A stretch of DNA of 30,099 nucleotides from a virus (IMGVR_UViG_3300031857_000966:1-30099), one strand, 5' to 3'; positions 16,245 through 25,035 are shown, numbered from the stretch's first letter. Notes: generated by a model not told the origin, from the letters alone. A program made the numbers and translations.

Positions 16245-17866
16245 CTTGATACTTTAAATATATTTCCGTTATCAAATATTACGATTTCACTGTTAATTTC
16301 TGTTTTTATTAAAATTCTGTAATATCTTTCAACAGGTAAACCAGTTGTATCTAATCTGAAATAATGAATTGCACCGTCACAACTTAATTTTGTATAATCA
16401 TCAAAATCAATTACGAAATTTTCACTTTCATTATCTTTAATCGCATAATAAGAATCAGAAGGTAATAAACTTGAGCTTAAATATTGACTTTGTTGATATC
16501 CTTTAACAAAGTTCTTTAGTGGTGCCTTTTCTCTCGCAAATATGTTTATACGAGGTACACTTCCAAATTTATACTCTCTACCCACATTCTTAACAACTAC
16601 TGTATATGGATTAAATCCTGTTAATGGTATTAAACTACCTGAAGAATATATACTATCATCCCATTTTACATCTAAATATGGTTGATAAATTGTATTTGTT
16701 TCCTTACTAAAAAATCTAATACTAGAATTTATATCATTTGATTGAATCAATTCAAGAGAACTGATTAAAATGAATCCATTATTTGGTACACATCCACATA
16801 TCCAACCTTTAACAATTGGTGTAACATCCATATAAATATCAGAAGTACTATATGAATATGATTGTGAACAAATTAACGAACTTCCACTCAATGATGATGA
16901 ACAAAATGAAGATATATAAACAGACGAACTTAAAGTATTATAAAATGATGATGATGTATTTGATGTTGGTTGTGAATATGTTGATGGTACATTATAAAAC
17001 CAAGTAGCTCCACCATTTTGAAATGATGATGATCCAAAACTTGAAGTTAATAAATAATCACTAAAATTATATGTTACTGAAGATGCTGTAGGTGAATACC
17101 ATAAACTAGCTGTATTTTGTGTAGTATTATAATACCAACTAGCCCCGAAACTACCAATTCCGTCCGTATCATATCTTCCTATACCCATATCCCAACTCTT
17201 ACTAACTGGATATGCATAAATTTTATAGTCCAATGGCACTTCACTTGTAGAAGACGCTTTTAATTTTAAGAAAAATTTAGATCCATTATTTATATCACCT
17301 GACAAAAGAGAACTTGAAATTGAAGCTAAATCAAATTGAATCAAAATTCTACTAAATTCAGGATCATTTGTAAAATTTGTTGTTGGGTTATAAACACTTT
17401 GAGTTCCTTGTAACAATCCATTTATACATCCATCAAAATTAACCAATGATCCACTAGCAGCTAAAAATGATCCAGTGAATGATCCTATTATACTTCCACT
17501 GATACTGCCAGTAATAGAACCATTATAATTGGTTAAACTTGATGTTATTGGAATACCTGCACCATATGTTCCAGATACATATCCATTATAATTAGTTGAT
17601 TTAAATTGGGATGATCCACTGACAAATATGTTTGATGATTCTGCAGCTCCTGATATATAACTTCCAGAAATTGTTCCGTTATAATTTATAACATCAAATG
17701 TAGAATAACTTCCAGAAAGACTAGAAGAACTATAAAAAACAACGTTTTCTACTAATTGATTTTGTGCTTTTAATTCTAAAATTTCGTCAATTCCAAAATT
17801 TTTATCGGCATAACCAGTTTCGTTAGTTATGAATGTGTCTTGTTTTGGAAATATAAATGTGTGCAT
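16241..17866 (-). CDS. Structural protein with DNRLRE-like fold and NYNG-GS repeats
   Basis: A 541-residue protein. The start (TFIFPKQDTFITNETGYADK followed by NFGIDEILELKA) and the later FFSKETNTIYQPYLDVKWDD resemble the DNRLRE/disaggregatase-type beta domain found in surface and fibre proteins. Between about residues 50 and 155, short repeats of the form NYNG...GS recur (INYNGTISGS, TNYNGYVSGT, TNYNGSITGS, NFDGCINGL), apparently inserted into the domain. Related NYNG/TGS strings occur in the fibre-type proteins at 26981-29252. It lies between gp6 and the coiled-coil protein, so a baseplate-attached fibre or decoration protein is likely. The start codon is in an inverted repeat (17864-17891). 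Confidence 0.72.
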   Translation of the reverse strand: MHTFIFPKQDTFITNETGYADKNFGIDEILELKAQNQLVENVVFYSSSSLSGSYSTFDVINYNGTISGSYISGAAESSNIFVSGSSQFKSTNYNGYVSGTYGAGIPITSSLTNYNGSITGSISGSIIGSFTGSFLAASGSLVNFDGCINGLLQGTQSVYNPTTNFTNDPEFSRILIQFDLASISSSLLSGDINNGSKFFLKLKASSTSEVPLDYKIYAYPVSKSWDMGIGRYDTDGIGSFGASWYYNTTQNTASLWYSPTASSVTYNFSDYLLTSSFGSSSFQNGGATWFYNVPSTYSQPTSNTSSSFYNTLSSSVYISSFCSSSLSGSSLICSQSYSYSTSDIYMDVTPIVKGWICGCVPNNGFILISSLELIQSNDINSSIRFFSKETNTIYQPYLDVKWDDSIYSSGSLIPLTGFNPYTVVVKNVGREYKFGSVPRINIFAREKAPLKNFVKGYQQSQYLSSSLLPSDSYYAIKDNESENFVIDFDDYTKLSCDGAIHYFRLDTTGLPVERYYRILIKTEINSEIVIFDNGNIFKVSR

Positions 17867-17891
17867 ACTCTATTATATAAATATAAGTATG
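17864..17891 (-). promoter_or_regulatory. Inverted repeat containing the start codon of the 541-residue gene
   Basis: Arms CATACT (17864-17869) and AGTATG (17886-17891) are complementary; inside them two TATA stretches can pair after a bulge. The CAT is the ATG of the gene on the minus strand. Its sequence resembles the repeat at the RuvC start. A hairpin could limit initiation. Confidence 0.35.
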
Positions 17892-17892
17892 A

Positions 17893-17900
17893 AATTTATA
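17893..17900 (-). promoter_or_regulatory. Candidate late promoter element TATAAATT
   Basis: The minus strand reads TATAAATT, one mismatch to T4 late TATAAATA, 26 bases upstream of the ATG at 17866 in a 55-base gap after gp6. Position and match suit a gp55-dependent promoter for the 541-residue gene and those after it. Not distinguishable from AT-rich background without expression data. Confidence 0.3.
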
Positions 17901-17921
17901 AGACTTTTAATGATAAATTTA

Positions 17922-19904
17922 TTAAATTACTGCACCTCTGATATCATTATCTGGATATTTGACTTCAAATACTGACGGATCTAATGATGGATATATAATC
18001 TTATTGTGTGTTGCTTCAAATAAATTGTATTCATGTGGTGAATATTCACCATCATTTTGAGTAAGATTTTTAAATGTTACTTCCGCAACAGATTGTACTC
18101 CTTCAATTTTAGCTAATTCCAATTCAAATTGATTAATGTTGATTGGTTGATTAAAATACCACTTATCAATATTAAAGAAATCTTTGGCCTTTTGAAGACA
18201 TTGATCCAAAACTTCTTTTTTATTGAAATTATTATAAACTAAAATCTTAAAATCAACACCGATGTTAATAATATAACCGTCAATTATATTAACACTATCT
18301 GATATAATCTTATATTTTTGTAAATATTGTCTAATGTTGTATACCAACGCTTCGTTGGTTTGTGTCAAATTTTTGTTTGAATTGTAACTCAAAACATATA
18401 AATTCAAACTAAATGGATTTGATACATCGAAATTTACTTTTCTATAATTATTTTCCAAACTATTATTGATTAAAGTTGTTTGATTTTCGTTGTTTACAAA
18501 TCCACTTAATAATGTTTGATTTGTTGAAATTGATAAATCAGAATTTGGAATTACCATTACTTTTGCAATAGAACCAAATCTTGGTGGTATTGAATATACT
18601 CTAGAAACATAATCATCTACTGTTACTGTTCTATTTTGTGAACCAAAATTAGCCAAAGCATTTTGTCTTATTTCTTCTACACTTTCTTCATTTTGTCCAC
18701 CAACTGCAGGATTTGGATTAGATATTCTCAATGAATTTTTAACTGTAGTTAATAAAGAATTTTGAGACGGAGTTAAACCTGTAGTATCATTAAGATATGT
18801 TACTGAAGATATATTTTTGATGGTATCAGATGGAGAATTTGATAATATTCCGCCACCAACCAAATATTGTACAGTCAATACCGTATTAGAAGGTGCTTGT
18901 CCAAATGTTTCTGAATTTAACAATTTACTGGTATCATAATTTAAATTCAAATTATTGATATTTTGCAATCCTACACCAACCAATTCGGAATTTGGATAAA
19001 TTACTTCGTCAGAAGTCGCATCTGTACCAGCACCAAATTCAAGATATGTTACATTATTTGCAGTAACATTTGTCACAAACTTTCTAGATGTTTTAAAACT
19101 TTTAATTAACTTTGGAACTTCGGCTGAATATTGAACATAAGTATTATTAGTAAAATCCGTATTTTCAGTTTCGGTAAAGATTAAATCTTGAGCCAAATAA
19201 TCAACTTCATACCACTTATTATTATCACTGTCTCTTACATCAATTATATCAATAACATTAAGTTCAGAAAATGATATTTTATAAAATGGTACTGCAGTTC
19301 CTACTGTAAATGATTTAGTTGTAATTTTACCTGCAATTACTTTTACTGATTTCTTTAATAAGAAAAATTGTGGTACACCATAATTATCTCTTGAATATAC
19401 AGTTACTTCTCTAGGAGAAAATTTACTATCAAGAGAAAAATCAACAGGATCAGTTGTAATGAAACTTACACCACTTTCATTTGACACTTCCATATACTCT
19501 CTTATTTTAAGAGCATAGTTGTTATCCGGAATGTAATTATTATTAGAATCTTTAGTAGATGGAATTAATTGATATAAATCAATGTTTGTAGTAGCAGATT
19601 TAGTTGGTTTTGTTTTATATCCAAGATAGTTTGCTAATGCAAGAACATTCTTTCTTTCTTCTGCATATGGCATTAAACTTTCTTTAAATTGATAATCAGT
19701 ATAATATGATAGAACATCTCCTATGTAAGATGCCATTTCAATAAACATCATACCAGGAGATGCTTCACTAAAATCTTTATATGTTCTTGGAAAGTATGTT
19801 TTTGAATACTCAATTAAAGATGATTTAAAAGAAGAAAAGTCTCTATTAAGATACTTAATTTCTCTACGGGAACTATTAAAAGACTTTTGTATAATGTCTG
19901 CCAT
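17922..19904 (-). CDS. 6: Baseplate wedge protein (T4 gp6-like, Baseplate_J family)
   Basis: A 660-residue protein. The N-terminus (REIKYLNRDFSSFKSSLIEY then FSEASPGMMFIEMASYIGDV and LSYYTDYQFKESLMPYAEER) is the classic gp6/baseplate J start. Further on come ANYLGYKTKPTKSA and, late, NEESVEEIRQNALANF with QNRTVTVDDYVSRVYSIPP, also typical. In T4, gp6 dimers form the iris-like ring that connects neighbouring wedges and changes shape during sheath contraction. The length matches T4 gp6 (about 660). The gene follows gp25 by two bases, the usual gp25-gp6 order of T4-like phages. Confidence 0.95.
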   Translation of the reverse strand: MADIIQKSFNSSRREIKYLNRDFSSFKSSLIEYSKTYFPRTYKDFSEASPGMMFIEMASYIGDVLSYYTDYQFKESLMPYAEERKNVLALANYLGYKTKPTKSATTNIDLYQLIPSTKDSNNNYIPDNNYALKIREYMEVSNESGVSFITTDPVDFSLDSKFSPREVTVYSRDNYGVPQFFLLKKSVKVIAGKITTKSFTVGTAVPFYKISFSELNVIDIIDVRDSDNNKWYEVDYLAQDLIFTETENTDFTNNTYVQYSAEVPKLIKSFKTSRKFVTNVTANNVTYLEFGAGTDATSDEVIYPNSELVGVGLQNINNLNLNYDTSKLLNSETFGQAPSNTVLTVQYLVGGGILSNSPSDTIKNISSVTYLNDTTGLTPSQNSLLTTVKNSLRISNPNPAVGGQNEESVEEIRQNALANFGSQNRTVTVDDYVSRVYSIPPRFGSIAKVMVIPNSDLSISTNQTLLSGFVNNENQTTLINNSLENNYRKVNFDVSNPFSLNLYVLSYNSNKNLTQTNEALVYNIRQYLQKYKIISDSVNIIDGYIINIGVDFKILVYNNFNKKEVLDQCLQKAKDFFNIDKWYFNQPININQFELELAKIEGVQSVAEVTFKNLTQNDGEYSPHEYNLFEATHNKIIYPSLDPSVFEVKYPDNDIRGAVI

Positions 19905-19906
19905 AA

Positions 19907-20302
19907 TTATATATTATTTTGACTAATTCTCAAACTAACAGTATCAGTTTGATTATTAATCGTAAATTGTATTTTTATATATAATATATAACTATCTGTA
20001 AGTTTATTTTTTTCTTGATTTGCTATATTAATATCCACTTTATTTACTGTTACGCCTGGCACATAATTTTTAACTTCATCAGTTATAATCTGTTTTATTA
20101 TATCAGGAGATTCATCTATATTTTGTTCAAATAGATATTCTTGTAAACCAGATCCAAAATTAGGATTCATCCGTCTTTCCCCTTTTTTGGTTCTTAACAA
20201 ATTAGTAATATTGGCTTTTACCTGAGTTAAAGTATCATAACTCTGTTGAAAATATCCATTTTTACCAATCTGAAATGGTAATGTAAGTCCTATTGGATTC
20301 AT
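19907..20302 (-). CDS. 25: Baseplate wedge protein (T4 gp25-like)
   Basis: A 131-residue member of the GPW/gp25 family. It has the conserved segment TNLLRTKKGERRMNPNFGSG (about residues 33-52), where the E-[PR]-R motif reads E42-R43-R44, and a later YVPGVTVNKVDI strand. In T4, gp25 sits at the wedge core with gp6 and gp53 and starts sheath assembly; the old 'lysozyme' label of this family is not supported by structure. The size matches T4 gp25 (132 residues). It begins one base before the end of the preceding gene's stop region and is followed two bases later by gp6, so it is tightly coupled. Confidence 0.95.
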   Translation of the reverse strand: MNPIGLTLPFQIGKNGYFQQSYDTLTQVKANITNLLRTKKGERRMNPNFGSGLQEYLFEQNIDESPDIIKQIITDEVKNYVPGVTVNKVDINIANQEKNKLTDSYILYIKIQFTINNQTDTVSLRISQNNI

Positions 20303-20303
20303 A

Positions 20304-20786
20304 TTATCCCATTGATACCATACCAGAACCTAAAGTTCCATGTTGTTTCTTTTTATCTACAGCTTTCATTAAACTTCTAAAGTCTCTATTAAGAACATTC
20401 ATTACTTTACCTTGTTCTTCAGTTACAGGAGCAGCTTGTTGTGGTGTTTCAACCGATTCATTCATCCTCATACCTGCAAATGCTTGTGATTTAAAAGATG
20501 AATCAAGTCCAGCCATTGAACCTTCACTTGGTATTTTTACAACAGTTTGATTCAAAATTTCATTTAAAACTGGATTACTTGAATATTTCTTAACTTCTTT
20601 TGGCTTTTGAACTGATTCTTTAACTACATTTTTAGTTAAATTTGTTGGTTCAGTAGATTGAATTACACTTGATTGATTTCCTGACAATATCTCAGTCAAT
20701 ACTTTTGGAATTAAAGTAGGTAATGTTTTATTTAACTCTTCTTTAATTACAGATCTAATTAGTTCTTTTAATTCATTGCTTTTCAT
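20304..20786 (-). CDS. Hypothetical protein upstream of gp25, helical N-terminus
   Basis: This 160-residue protein is not recognised. The N-terminal ~35 residues (MKSNELKELIRSVIKEELNK) form a predicted amphipathic helix of a type often seen at the start of phage structural or scaffold proteins. The middle is polar and probably disordered (Ser, Thr, Pro, Lys). The C-terminus (VMNVLNRDFRSLMKAVDKKK followed by a Gly-rich end) looks helical again. It lies between the 325-residue repeat-rich protein and gp25, separated from gp25 by one base. A baseplate assembly or virion role is inferred from location only. Confidence 0.65.
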   Translation of the reverse strand: MKSNELKELIRSVIKEELNKTLPTLIPKVLTEILSGNQSSVIQSTEPTNLTKNVVKESVQKPKEVKKYSSNPVLNEILNQTVVKIPSEGSMAGLDSSFKSQAFAGMRMNESVETPQQAAPVTEEQGKVMNVLNRDFRSLMKAVDKKKQHGTLGSGMVSMG

Positions 20787-20803
20787 ACTCTATATAATTA
20801 TCA

Positions 20804-21781
20804 TTAAATATTACCTATTGTATTATTTATTTTGTTATTTATTGAAGATGGATCAGGTAATTTTGGTATTTTTACAACTTTTACACGTTTACCTATTGTT
20901 TGTTTAAGTTTAGATTGGGTCTGAATGCCTACTTTCTTTCCCGTATATTTACCAACACTTGAACCCACACTTCCTAAATTTGATCCTATAGTATTTGCTA
21001 TTTTATTTGTAGGTAAATATCCACCAATAGTAGATCCTAATTTAGAACCAACTGATTCTCCCACTTTTGATCCTACATAACCACCTACTTTTTCACCTAC
21101 ACTACTGTCTAAGACGGTGTTTATAACATTTCCTACTTTTTCATTTACTACAATTGATTTATCCTCTACTTTTCCAATTACGTCTAATGGTTTAGATCCA
21201 ACATTTCCAATAACTGAAGCGGTTTTATCTGTAACTTTATCTGTTACTTTTCCTGTAAAACGATCTACATTTTTATTTGTTATATTATTTGCATCAAAAT
21301 TATAAGGACTATAATCTGGTACGTTTACTAAACCATCTGTTTTTTCTGAAATTGTATCAGAAACCATACCAACTTTTGACGTAATTCCACTTGTTACATT
21401 TTCTGTTTTATTTAAAATGTTACCTGCAATATCGGTTGTTTTACTTATAACACCACCTGTTATACTATCAACTTTTGATGTAACATTACCTACAACACCA
21501 TAAACTTTAGATGCGGCATTTCCTAAAATACCAGTATCAACACCACTTAAAACATCTTTTGAAAAATTGCCAACTCCTTGTATTGTTCCGCCAACAAAAT
21601 TACCAGCCGTATCACCAATTGAAAGTTGTGTTTTTGATGCAAATTTATCTATTGAACCACCCACTTTACTTGAAACATCAGATTTTAACGCAGTAACAAA
21701 TTTCAAACCATTAGATCCTTCAGTTGGAGGACCAGGTAAAGCAGGATCAATATCAACAAATGATTTTAATTTATTAATCAT
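20804..21781 (-). CDS. Gly/Val/Ser/Lys-rich repetitive protein of the baseplate module
   Basis: This 325-residue protein is not recognised as a family. From about residue 35 to 290 it consists of irregular short repeats with small residues (SKVG, GNV, DKV, GxxVGxxVG), for example TSKVDSITGGVISKTTDIAG and GSKVGESVGSKLGSTIGGYL. The pattern resembles extended amphipathic or 'late-embryogenesis-like' repeats, and the GxxxG spacing could allow close packing on a membrane or other helices. The basic C-terminus contains KRVKVVKIPKLPDPSS. No clear transmembrane helix or signal peptide is seen. It lies between the spike protein and the gp25 cluster. A baseplate hub, tape-measure-like or membrane-penetrating function is conceivable but unproven. 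Confidence 0.65.
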   Translation of the reverse strand: MINKLKSFVDIDPALPGPPTEGSNGLKFVTALKSDVSSKVGGSIDKFASKTQLSIGDTAGNFVGGTIQGVGNFSKDVLSGVDTGILGNAASKVYGVVGNVTSKVDSITGGVISKTTDIAGNILNKTENVTSGITSKVGMVSDTISEKTDGLVNVPDYSPYNFDANNITNKNVDRFTGKVTDKVTDKTASVIGNVGSKPLDVIGKVEDKSIVVNEKVGNVINTVLDSSVGEKVGGYVGSKVGESVGSKLGSTIGGYLPTNKIANTIGSNLGSVGSSVGKYTGKKVGIQTQSKLKQTIGKRVKVVKIPKLPDPSSINNKINNTIGNI

Positions 21782-21783
21782 AA

Positions 21784-23448
21784 TTAACTTTCTTCATATT
21801 GTACTTCTACTGGACCTTCCCGTCTTACTTTTCCTTTAAATATACCCGGTAATCCTTGACCTGATACTATATTCACTGATATTGGAGCAGTTGCATTTTT
21901 GATTCCTTCAGGAGTTACACCATCTACGCCTGGAGCATATCCGCCACCTGTAACAAATACCCGTCTACTCATTAATTTATCAAGATTGTCTCTTAAAAAC
22001 TTCAATTGTTGATCTTGAACTGATTCTTGAGTTTTATTTGGATTTGCATTGCCAGTCTTTGGATGTGTGTGATTATACCAATGAACGTGATTTAATAACC
22101 AATTACATAAATCGTATAACCAATCCACAGTAGTTTGACCCAATAATACTGGTTCATTGGTTTGACCATATTGTCCCAAATAAATGGCAGGACTATTAAA
22201 TACAGTTTTATTGTTTGTAGTCATAACAATTTGATCATGTGCATCAACTGTATATTCACTGTCAGTTACAATTCCATATCTTTCTTTTGAAAAATGTAGT
22301 GTTTCTCCGAATCTACTGCTTAAAATCAATCTATCTGTATTAATTACAATTTGATCTCCCTTTAAATTTTCTATATCAAAATTAAAAGCAGTAGAACCAA
22401 TTGGAGAAAATAATGGTTGTTCTTCTTTTCCCTGTTGAAATATGGATTTATAACATGTTGTTCTCCATTTGGATTTAGTCAACCCAGAAGTGATATGAAT
22501 AGAACTGCCATCGTGATTTATATCTTCATCAATTAATCCCCCAGCATTTTTTTGCGAATCTATAATTGCTGGAATAGGTGGAAGTTTTGAATTATCTGAA
22601 ATAGGTTTATCCAATGATAATTTTCTTTGTCTATTTCTAATCAACACCATCGGGTTTCCACAACCTTCATTTGATTTATTTACAGTAGGATCACCTTTAT
22701 AATCAGAATAAAAACCTTTATCATTTTCTCTTATATTATCATAAGCACTAAAACGAATTGATTGTCCATGACGACTTTCAAGTACTGTATCCCCTTCATA
22801 TCTTCTCAATTTTCTAATTTTAGAATTTGCTAAGAAATAAGCACCAAGTACTCCTTTTACTTGATTATTTGAAATTTTTTTAAATGAATTTAATGATACT
22901 GGACCTTCAACCGATTCTGTTTTCAATCCATCTTCCGATACTAAATCTTTATTTCCATCATTATTACCATAAAATTTTTCAAGACGAAAATTAGATTCTT
23001 GATTAATAAATCCATTTAAATTTAATTTTCTTGTATAGAACAATTTATCTAAATACTTTACAACAATTACAACTTCATTTAATAGTGGATATTCTACTAT
23101 ACCAGTTGATTCCATCGGAAATGCCCATGATAACTTTTCTTTTTCCAATCCTTGTTGTGAAAAACACAATCTTACTCTACACGCACCTATATAACTATAA
23201 TCTATATCTTTTTGGTTAGGCAATTCATTTTTATAGTTTGCTGGAATATTTCTAATATCCACCAAATGTCTTTTATTTACTATTTCAGAATGAGTTTCAT
23301 CCAAGATTACATCCAATACGATTGCAGGCTCTAATTCATAAAATTCATTCGTGGAATTAGTATTACTTGTTTGATTTCCAACAGATAATCCAATATTGTT
23401 TAATTGTCCAAAACTAATTGGAGAGGATTTAATATTAAAATATGGCAT
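21784..23448 (-). CDS. Baseplate hub/spike protein (gp5-like, OB-fold, without lysozyme domain)
   Basis: A 554-residue protein. Residues ~80-150 (YIGACRVRLCF, SWAFPMESTGIVEYPLLNEV, VIVVKYLDKLFYTRKLN) look like the OB-fold of gp5/VgrG-type spikes. Then comes a signature familiar from marine T4-like baseplate proteins: LRRYEGDTVLESRHGQSIRF and NPMVLIRNRQ. The C-terminal third has beta strands (INTDRLILSSRFGETLHFS, VFNSPAIYLGQYGQTNEPVL) followed by a His cluster NHVHWYNHTHPKTG. No lysozyme domain is present, unlike T4 gp5. Such spikes pierce the outer membrane. The His-x-His motif recalls metal sites in P2 gpV-type tips, but its position well before the C-terminus makes that uncertain. The gene lies two bases after the 120-residue gene. 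Confidence 0.78.
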   Translation of the reverse strand: MPYFNIKSSPISFGQLNNIGLSVGNQTSNTNSTNEFYELEPAIVLDVILDETHSEIVNKRHLVDIRNIPANYKNELPNQKDIDYSYIGACRVRLCFSQQGLEKEKLSWAFPMESTGIVEYPLLNEVVIVVKYLDKLFYTRKLNLNGFINQESNFRLEKFYGNNDGNKDLVSEDGLKTESVEGPVSLNSFKKISNNQVKGVLGAYFLANSKIRKLRRYEGDTVLESRHGQSIRFSAYDNIRENDKGFYSDYKGDPTVNKSNEGCGNPMVLIRNRQRKLSLDKPISDNSKLPPIPAIIDSQKNAGGLIDEDINHDGSSIHITSGLTKSKWRTTCYKSIFQQGKEEQPLFSPIGSTAFNFDIENLKGDQIVINTDRLILSSRFGETLHFSKERYGIVTDSEYTVDAHDQIVMTTNNKTVFNSPAIYLGQYGQTNEPVLLGQTTVDWLYDLCNWLLNHVHWYNHTHPKTGNANPNKTQESVQDQQLKFLRDNLDKLMSRRVFVTGGGYAPGVDGVTPEGIKNATAPISVNIVSGQGLPGIFKGKVRREGPVEVQYEES

Positions 23449-23449
23449 A

Positions 23450-23812
23450 TTATTTCTTAATTTCTATTGGAGTATTCATTGTTTCGGTGATTTTCCCAAC
23501 TTCAGCCATTAACTGTTGTCTTTCTTCTTCTGATAATCCACCTACTTCTTCAGCACCTTTATTATCATTGCTCACTAATCTTTGTACTATTGCTGCTAAT
23601 TTCACTAATTGTTCATCGTTCCTTACACTTACATCCAAGTAATCTTTAATGAGAGGAACGATGACAATAGCATCATTTGGTGTTTTAATCATACTTCTTA
23701 AATCAGATACTAAGATATCAATTTGATCTTTTTTCTGTTCAGAATTGATTACAACATCTTTAAGTAAGTTTGAATATTTCTTACCTTTATATAATTCAAA
23801 ATCTAAATCCAT
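23450..23812 (-). CDS. Small hypothetical protein, possible baseplate assembly factor
   Basis: This 120-residue, acidic, mainly helical protein is not recognised. The N-terminal half contains KKYSNLLKDVVINSEQKKDQ and VPLIKDYLDVSVRNDEQL; the second half is a helix pair around AAIVQRLVSND and SEEERQQLMAEVGKITETMN. There is no signal peptide or membrane segment. It begins downstream of the late sigma factor gene and ends one base before the spike gene. T4 has small hub-assembly proteins such as gp26 and gp51 near its hub genes; similarity to these is a positional guess. Its start codon lies within a strong inverted repeat (23805-23834). Confidence 0.65.
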   Translation of the reverse strand: MDLDFELYKGKKYSNLLKDVVINSEQKKDQIDILVSDLRSMIKTPNDAIVIVPLIKDYLDVSVRNDEQLVKLAAIVQRLVSNDNKGAEEVGGLSEEERQQLMAEVGKITETMNTPIEIKK

Positions 23813-23834
23813 ACCTATAAATAGATATGGATTT
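23805..23834 (-). promoter_or_regulatory. Hairpin containing the start codon of the 120-residue gene
   Basis: Arms AAATCCATA (23805-23813) and TATGGATTT (23826-23834) pair perfectly over 9 bases; inside them CTAT and ATAG can add four more pairs after one mismatch. The ATG (23810-23812) lies in the stem, so initiation could be hidden. It is the strongest of the start-codon hairpins in the window. It follows the sigma factor gene's start side by 36 bases of intergenic DNA. Confidence 0.5.
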
Positions 23835-23848
23835 GAATAATTACACTA

Positions 23849-24769
23849 TCAATTTAATTTACCTCTATCTAAATAAGATTGAGCAATTACTCTTTGATAA
23901 CTTTTCATTTTATTTATCACTTTAGTAATTTGTTGCGTCTTACATGATGAAATTTCTCTAATATAGAGATATAATGCTTTTTTATTAAATGCGTCAATTC
24001 TATCGCAGTTTCTAAATAATTCTATTACAGCATTAGCAATATTTAAATCTCTTTGTTTAGTAAAAATACGACCAACATTTCTTTCCCAATAATCAACCAT
24101 CAATTTAAGAAATTCATTGGTTTCTACATCTTTATGATGTGGATCAACGGTTTGCAAACATACTGAAGATTCACTCGGAGTATCAGCAATGTTTACGTGT
24201 TGATTGTATTTTTTATAATTGCCATTGTTATGGAAAATAAGATAATTTTTGGCAACAATACTAAAATAACTAAATGCTTTACCTTTACCTTCTTCAAATT
24301 TATTCATATTAGAAACCAAATGAGCTACTGTTTCTTTTTGAATTTCAATAGGACTATTATCAAAATATGTAAATTTGAATGTGTTAAATACATTTTCTAC
24401 CAACTTTTCAAATGCATTTTTAATATGAGTTTCGTAAATATCATTTCTGATATTTTGATCTTCTTCTTTATTGTATTTAATAATATACATTTCTGTATCC
24501 TTAGTGAAATACATCTTTTCTGTAGATTTCTTTTTAGGAGATTCAGGTTCTACATAAGGTTCTTCAATGATAATTTTAGGAGTTGGTTTCCTAATATTTT
24601 TTTCCTTTTTAATAGGAATAACTTTCTTTTCTTTCTTAACTTTGTTTATAACCATTTTCTTTTTTTGTTTTGTTGATTTTACCGAGACTTTTTTATTAAG
24701 ATTTTTTAAAACTTTTTTCTTAACATCTCTTTTTTTTAAAACCTTCATTTTTTTCTTGGATTTTTTCAT
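23849..24769 (-). CDS. 55: Late-transcription RNA polymerase sigma factor (T4 gp55-like) with Lys-rich extension
   Basis: A 306-residue protein. Residues ~95-195 resemble the region-2-like core of phage late sigma factors: KNAFEKLVENVFNTFKF, then EEGKGKAFSYFSIVAKNYLI with NGNYKKYNQ. The C-terminal end (DAFNKKALYLYIREISSCKT followed by QQITKVINKMKSYQ) matches what I remember of gp55 proteins in environmental T4-like phages. In T4, gp55 directs host polymerase to TATAAATA promoters with the gp45 clamp and gp33. T4 gp55 is about 185 residues; here the first ~65 residues are an unusual Lys-rich tail (KKSKKKMKVLKKRDVKKK and similar), which could bind DNA or polymerase. It overlaps the membrane-protein gene upstream by four bases (ATGA). 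Confidence 0.85.
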   Translation of the reverse strand: MKKSKKKMKVLKKRDVKKKVLKNLNKKVSVKSTKQKKKMVINKVKKEKKVIPIKKEKNIRKPTPKIIIEEPYVEPESPKKKSTEKMYFTKDTEMYIIKYNKEEDQNIRNDIYETHIKNAFEKLVENVFNTFKFTYFDNSPIEIQKETVAHLVSNMNKFEEGKGKAFSYFSIVAKNYLIFHNNGNYKKYNQHVNIADTPSESSVCLQTVDPHHKDVETNEFLKLMVDYWERNVGRIFTKQRDLNIANAVIELFRNCDRIDAFNKKALYLYIREISSCKTQQITKVINKMKSYQRVIAQSYLDRGKLN

Positions 24770-25032
24770 TTAGATTTTTCTTTGATTAATTCAATCAGCC
24801 TAACTATCTCTGAAAAAACAAAACCAACATCATCGTCTTTTTCAAAAATTTGTTTTTCATCAATTTCTTTTAATTTACGATATGTGTTCTCTACCAAATT
24901 TTGATATTGATCACTCCATTGTTGCATTGTTTCTATTACATCCAATAAATCATTCATTTTAATGAAAAAATAAATGTTTGCGCATATTGAAACCGTCAAT
25001 ACTACTGTGAGTATTATTATTAGTGTTAACAT
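24766..25032 (-). CDS. Small membrane-anchored protein with coiled-coil
   Basis: An 88-residue protein with one N-terminal hydrophobic segment (about residues 2-24, LTLIIILTVVLTVSICANIY) that is long enough to span the membrane. The remaining ~60 residues are charged and helical (DLLDVIETMQQW, LVENTYRKLKEID, VFSEIVRLIELIKEKSK), compatible with a coiled coil on the cytoplasmic side. It is not recognised. It sits between a 45-residue gene and the late sigma factor, overlapping the latter by four bases (ATGA). Roles such as host membrane modification or superinfection exclusion are possible, but nothing in the sequence decides this. Confidence 0.7.
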   Translation of the reverse strand: MLTLIIILTVVLTVSICANIYFFIKMNDLLDVIETMQQWSDQYQNLVENTYRKLKEIDEKQIFEKDDDVGFVFSEIVRLIELIKEKSK

Positions 25033-25035
25033 AAA

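Noticed and set aside
21511-21839. Two + strand frames opposite the repetitive 325-residue gene
   Set aside because: They run antisense to a well-packed minus-strand gene, have no ribosome site and no recognisable protein pattern.
24197-24676. Long + strand open frame of 159 codons rich in Phe and Ile
   Set aside because: It is the antisense of the late sigma factor gene; its Phe/Leu richness mirrors the A-rich Lys codons, and the minus-strand frame has clear family motifs.
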